Assembly (NCBI GenBank): GCA_023417985.1
Contig: JAEZDV010000321.1
Span: forward strand, 1 to 16,438
Reading direction: 5' to 3'
Source: Actinomycetes bacterium
Lineage (GTDB): Bacteria; Actinomycetota; Actinomycetes; Mycobacteriales; Mycobacteriaceae
DNA: 16,438 nt
Below the pieces are notes generated by a model. The model made no database searches and was not told where the DNA came from. It worked only from the letters and a program-made list of their open reading frames with translations. Of the stretch, positions 14,362-16,438 are shown in pieces (position 1 is the first letter of the stretch; each line of letters opens with the position of its first letter). The translations under genes and the position numbers were made by a program.

Positions 14362-15000
14362 ATGAACACCTCACCGACCATGATCGATTCCGTCACTCTC
14401 GAAGTCCCCGATCCCGCGCCCGCCGAAAGGTTCCACGCCGCCCTCGGCGTCTCCGATCGTGTGCGGGTGCGTACCGGGGACGACGCCACGACCGGTTTCC
14501 GCGGTTACACACTGTCTCTGGTGGTGGGGCAACCGAAGACCGTCGATCTGTTCGTCGGCACTGCACTCGACGCGGGCGCGACGGTGCTCAAACCCGTAGC
14601 GAAGAGCCTGTGGGGATACGGAGGTGTCGTTCAGGCCCCCGACGGTGCCGTCTGGAACTTTGCGACCTCGTCGAAGAAGAACACCGGCCCGGCCACACGG
14701 GAGATCGACGACCTCGTCCTGTTGCTCGGTGTCGACGACGTGAAGGCGACCAAGGCGTTCTACCTCGACCACGGGTTCCGCACGGCGAAGAGCTTCGGTG
14801 GCAAGTATGCCGAATTCGAAAGGGCGCCCGGATATATCACGCTCGGTCTCAACAAGCGAAAGGCTCTCGCGAAGAACTCCGGGGTCGCACCGGAGGGAAG
14901 CGGCTCCCATCGGATCGTCATACACTGCGACAGCGAACCGTTCACCGACCCGGACGGGTTCGCGTGGCAGACCGCGGCGCGACCGAGTGAGATCGGATAG
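14362..15000 (+). CDS. Tandem-module VOC-family protein
   Basis: The 212-residue protein consists of two VOC-like halves. The first half (about 7-103) has MIDSVTLEVPDPAPAERFHAALGV and GYGGVVQAPDGAVWNFAT; the second (about 112-210) has EIDDLVLLLGVDDVKATKAFYLDHGF, KYAEFERAPGYITLGLNKR and SEPFTDPDGFAWQTAA. Each half shows the strand-helix-strand order and the DPDG/APDG turn before the last strand. The expected last-strand Glu is replaced by Asn/Thr or Gln, so it may bind a ligand rather than be a metalloenzyme. It starts one base after the previous stop and is clearly part of the same operon; the UvrA-like gene follows after 63 bases. Confidence 0.85.
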   Translation: MNTSPTMIDSVTLEVPDPAPAERFHAALGVSDRVRVRTGDDATTGFRGYTLSLVVGQPKTVDLFVGTALDAGATVLKPVAKSLWGYGGVVQAPDGAVWNFATSSKKNTGPATREIDDLVLLLGVDDVKATKAFYLDHGFRTAKSFGGKYAEFERAPGYITLGLNKRKALAKNSGVAPEGSGSHRIVIHCDSEPFTDPDGFAWQTAARPSEIG

Positions 15001-15063
15001 GCCGGCGTCTGCCAGACCTGGATCCACGGTCGCGAGCGCGGCTGTGCGGACGGATGGAGTCCC

Positions 15064-16438
15064 ATGAGTTCTGCCACCAGGACGAAGACGAGAACCACCT
15101 CGCGGTCGCAGGAGAATCACCCCGCCGACAGTCACGACCTGATCCGAGTACACGGGGCGCGGGAGAACAACCTCCGGGACATCAGCCTCGAAATCCCGAA
15201 GAGACGGTTGACGGTCTTCACCGGAGTCTCGGGCTCGGGGAAGAGTTCACTGGTGTTTGCGACGATCGCCGCGGAATCGCAGCGGATGATCAACGAGACC
15301 TACAGTGCCTTCGTGCAGGGCTTCATGCCGACGCTGGCGCGACCGGACGTCGACGTTCTCGAGGGCCTGACGACGGCGATCATCGTCGACCAGGAGCGGA
15401 TGGGCGCCAACCCACGCTCCACGGTCGGTACCGCTACCGACGCGAATGCCATGTTGCGCATCCTGTTCAGCCGATTGGGAGAGCCGCACATCGGTTCGTC
15501 ACAGGCGTTCTCCTTCAACGTCGCCTCGATCAGCGGGGCAGGAGCGGTCACGATCGAGAAGTCCGGGAGAACGGTCAAGGAACGGCGGAGTTTCAGTGTC
15601 ACCGGAGGTATGTGCCCGCGCTGCGAAGGCATGGGCAAGGTGTCCGACTTCGACCTGACCGCGCTGTACGACGAGAGCAAGTCGCTCGAAGAGGGTGCGC
15701 TGACCATTCCCGGCTACACCATGGATGGGTGGTACGGACGAATCTACCGTGGTTCCGGATTCTTCGATCCCGCCAAACCCATCGCGAAATTCACGAAGAA
15801 ACAACTGAACGATCTGCTCTACAAGGAGCCGACCAGGATCAAGGTCGACGGCATCAACGTCACCTTCGAGGGGCTCATCCCCAAGATCCAGAAATCGATG
15901 CTGTCCAAGGATCGGGAGGCGATGCAGCCCCACATCCGGGCGTTCGTCGACCGTGCGATCACATTCCAGACCTGCCCCGAATGCGACGGCACGCGGCTCA
16001 GTGAGGCGGCACGGTCGTCCAAGATCGACGGGAAGAGCATTGCCGACGCGTGCGCGATGCAGATCAGCGACCTCGCCGAATGGATCCGTGGTCTCGACGA
16101 ACCCTCGGTGGCGCCGTTGCTGAAGTCCCTCGGCCGGACGCTCGATTCGTTCGTCGAGATCGGTCTGGGATACCTCGCCCTCGACCGCCCGGCGGGGACA
16201 CTGTCCGGTGGTGAAGCGCAGCGCACCAAGCTGATTCGCCACCTCGGGTCGTCGCTCACCGACGTCACCTACGTCTTCGACGAACCGACAATCGGCCTGC
16301 ACCCCCACGACATAGCGCGGATGAACGACCTGCTGCTCCGGTTGCGGGACAAGGGAAACACGGTGCTCGTGGTGGAGCACAAGCCGGAGGCGATCGCGAT
16401 CGCCGACCAGGTCGTCGACCTCGGGCCTGGTGCGGGTG
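15064..16438 (+). CDS. UvrA-like ABC ATPase, drug-resistance (UvrA2/DrrC) type, 3' end cut by window
   Basis: The visible 458 residues hold the first ABC half of a UvrA-like protein. Walker A is GVSGSGKS (54-61), then NPRSTVGTATDANAMLRILFSRLGEP (about 116-141) as in UvrA, the cysteine pairs CPRC (184-187) and CPEC (304-307) forming one zinc site, the signature LSGGEAQR (380-387), Walker B VTYVFDEPT (401-409) and H-loop H439. In repair UvrA roughly 140 residues, including the UvrB-binding domain and first CPxC zinc pair, lie between GEP and FSFN; here only about eight residues do. This is the hallmark of UvrA2/DrrC proteins linked to resistance against DNA-intercalating drugs. ATG 15064 has GGAG four bases upstream. 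It follows the VOC genes and is probably co-transcribed. Confidence 0.9.
   Translation, partial: MSSATRTKTRTTSRSQENHPADSHDLIRVHGARENNLRDISLEIPKRRLTVFTGVSGSGKSSLVFATIAAESQRMINETYSAFVQGFMPTLARPDVDVLEGLTTAIIVDQERMGANPRSTVGTATDANAMLRILFSRLGEPHIGSSQAFSFNVASISGAGAVTIEKSGRTVKERRSFSVTGGMCPRCEGMGKVSDFDLTALYDESKSLEEGALTIPGYTMDGWYGRIYRGSGFFDPAKPIAKFTKKQLNDLLYKEPTRIKVDGINVTFEGLIPKIQKSMLSKDREAMQPHIRAFVDRAITFQTCPECDGTRLSEAARSSKIDGKSIADACAMQISDLAEWIRGLDEPSVAPLLKSLGRTLDSFVEIGLGYLALDRPAGTLSGGEAQRTKLIRHLGSSLTDVTYVFDEPTIGLHPHDIARMNDLLLRLRDKGNTVLVVEHKPEAIAIADQVVDLGPGAG

Noticed and set aside
15054..16004. Plus-strand open frame beginning at ATG 15054.
   Set aside because: It is in a different frame from the UvrA-like protein and is disordered and Arg/Gly-rich; the true frame carries Walker A, signature and Walker B motifs without interruption.

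Overview
The window is ordinary-looking chromosome from a high-GC mycolata actinobacterium, most likely Rhodococcus or a close relative. The basis is the strong G/C third-position bias, frequent GTG starts, an Lsr2-type nucleoid protein, a GT87 mannosyltransferase-like membrane protein, GGAGG ribosome sites mixed with apparently leaderless starts, and the gene families present. The genus is inferred from family content, not from a marker gene. No rRNA, tRNA, CRISPR array, insertion sequence or phage gene was seen, and no gap between genes exceeds about 215 bases.

Left part (1-5677). A MarR regulator runs off the left edge and diverges from a FUSC-type membrane transporter; a near-perfect 20-bp palindrome lies between them. 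Tail-to-tail with the transporter is a divergent Lsr2 paralogue, preceded on the same strand by a nucleoside hydrolase. Divergent from the hydrolase are a double-hotdog acyl-CoA thioesterase and then a metal-dependent cyclase/kynurenine-formamidase-like hydrolase. A membrane M50 metallopeptidase follows in convergent orientation.

Middle part (5795-10827). AzlC/AzlD form a branched-chain amino acid exporter pair. The azlD end overlaps the end of a convergent GT87 glycosyltransferase. Next comes an AztD-like periplasmic zinc metallochaperone lipoprotein, with a sequence closely resembling a Zur operator placed over its promoter and a 17-bp perfect hairpin just after its stop. A stand-alone AAA ATPase with a C-terminal winged-helix region is divergent from it.

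Right part (10857-16438). On the minus strand are a nitroreductase, a SOUL haem-binding protein and a GpsA-type glycerol-3-phosphate dehydrogenase. Divergent from gpsA is a tight plus-strand operon: a minimal AraC regulator, two VOC (glyoxalase/bleomycin-resistance fold) proteins, and a UvrA-like ABC ATPase that lacks the UvrB-binding insert and runs off the right edge. This last operon looks like an inducible defence against DNA-binding or electrophilic small molecules and is, with the zinc locus, the most interesting part of the window.
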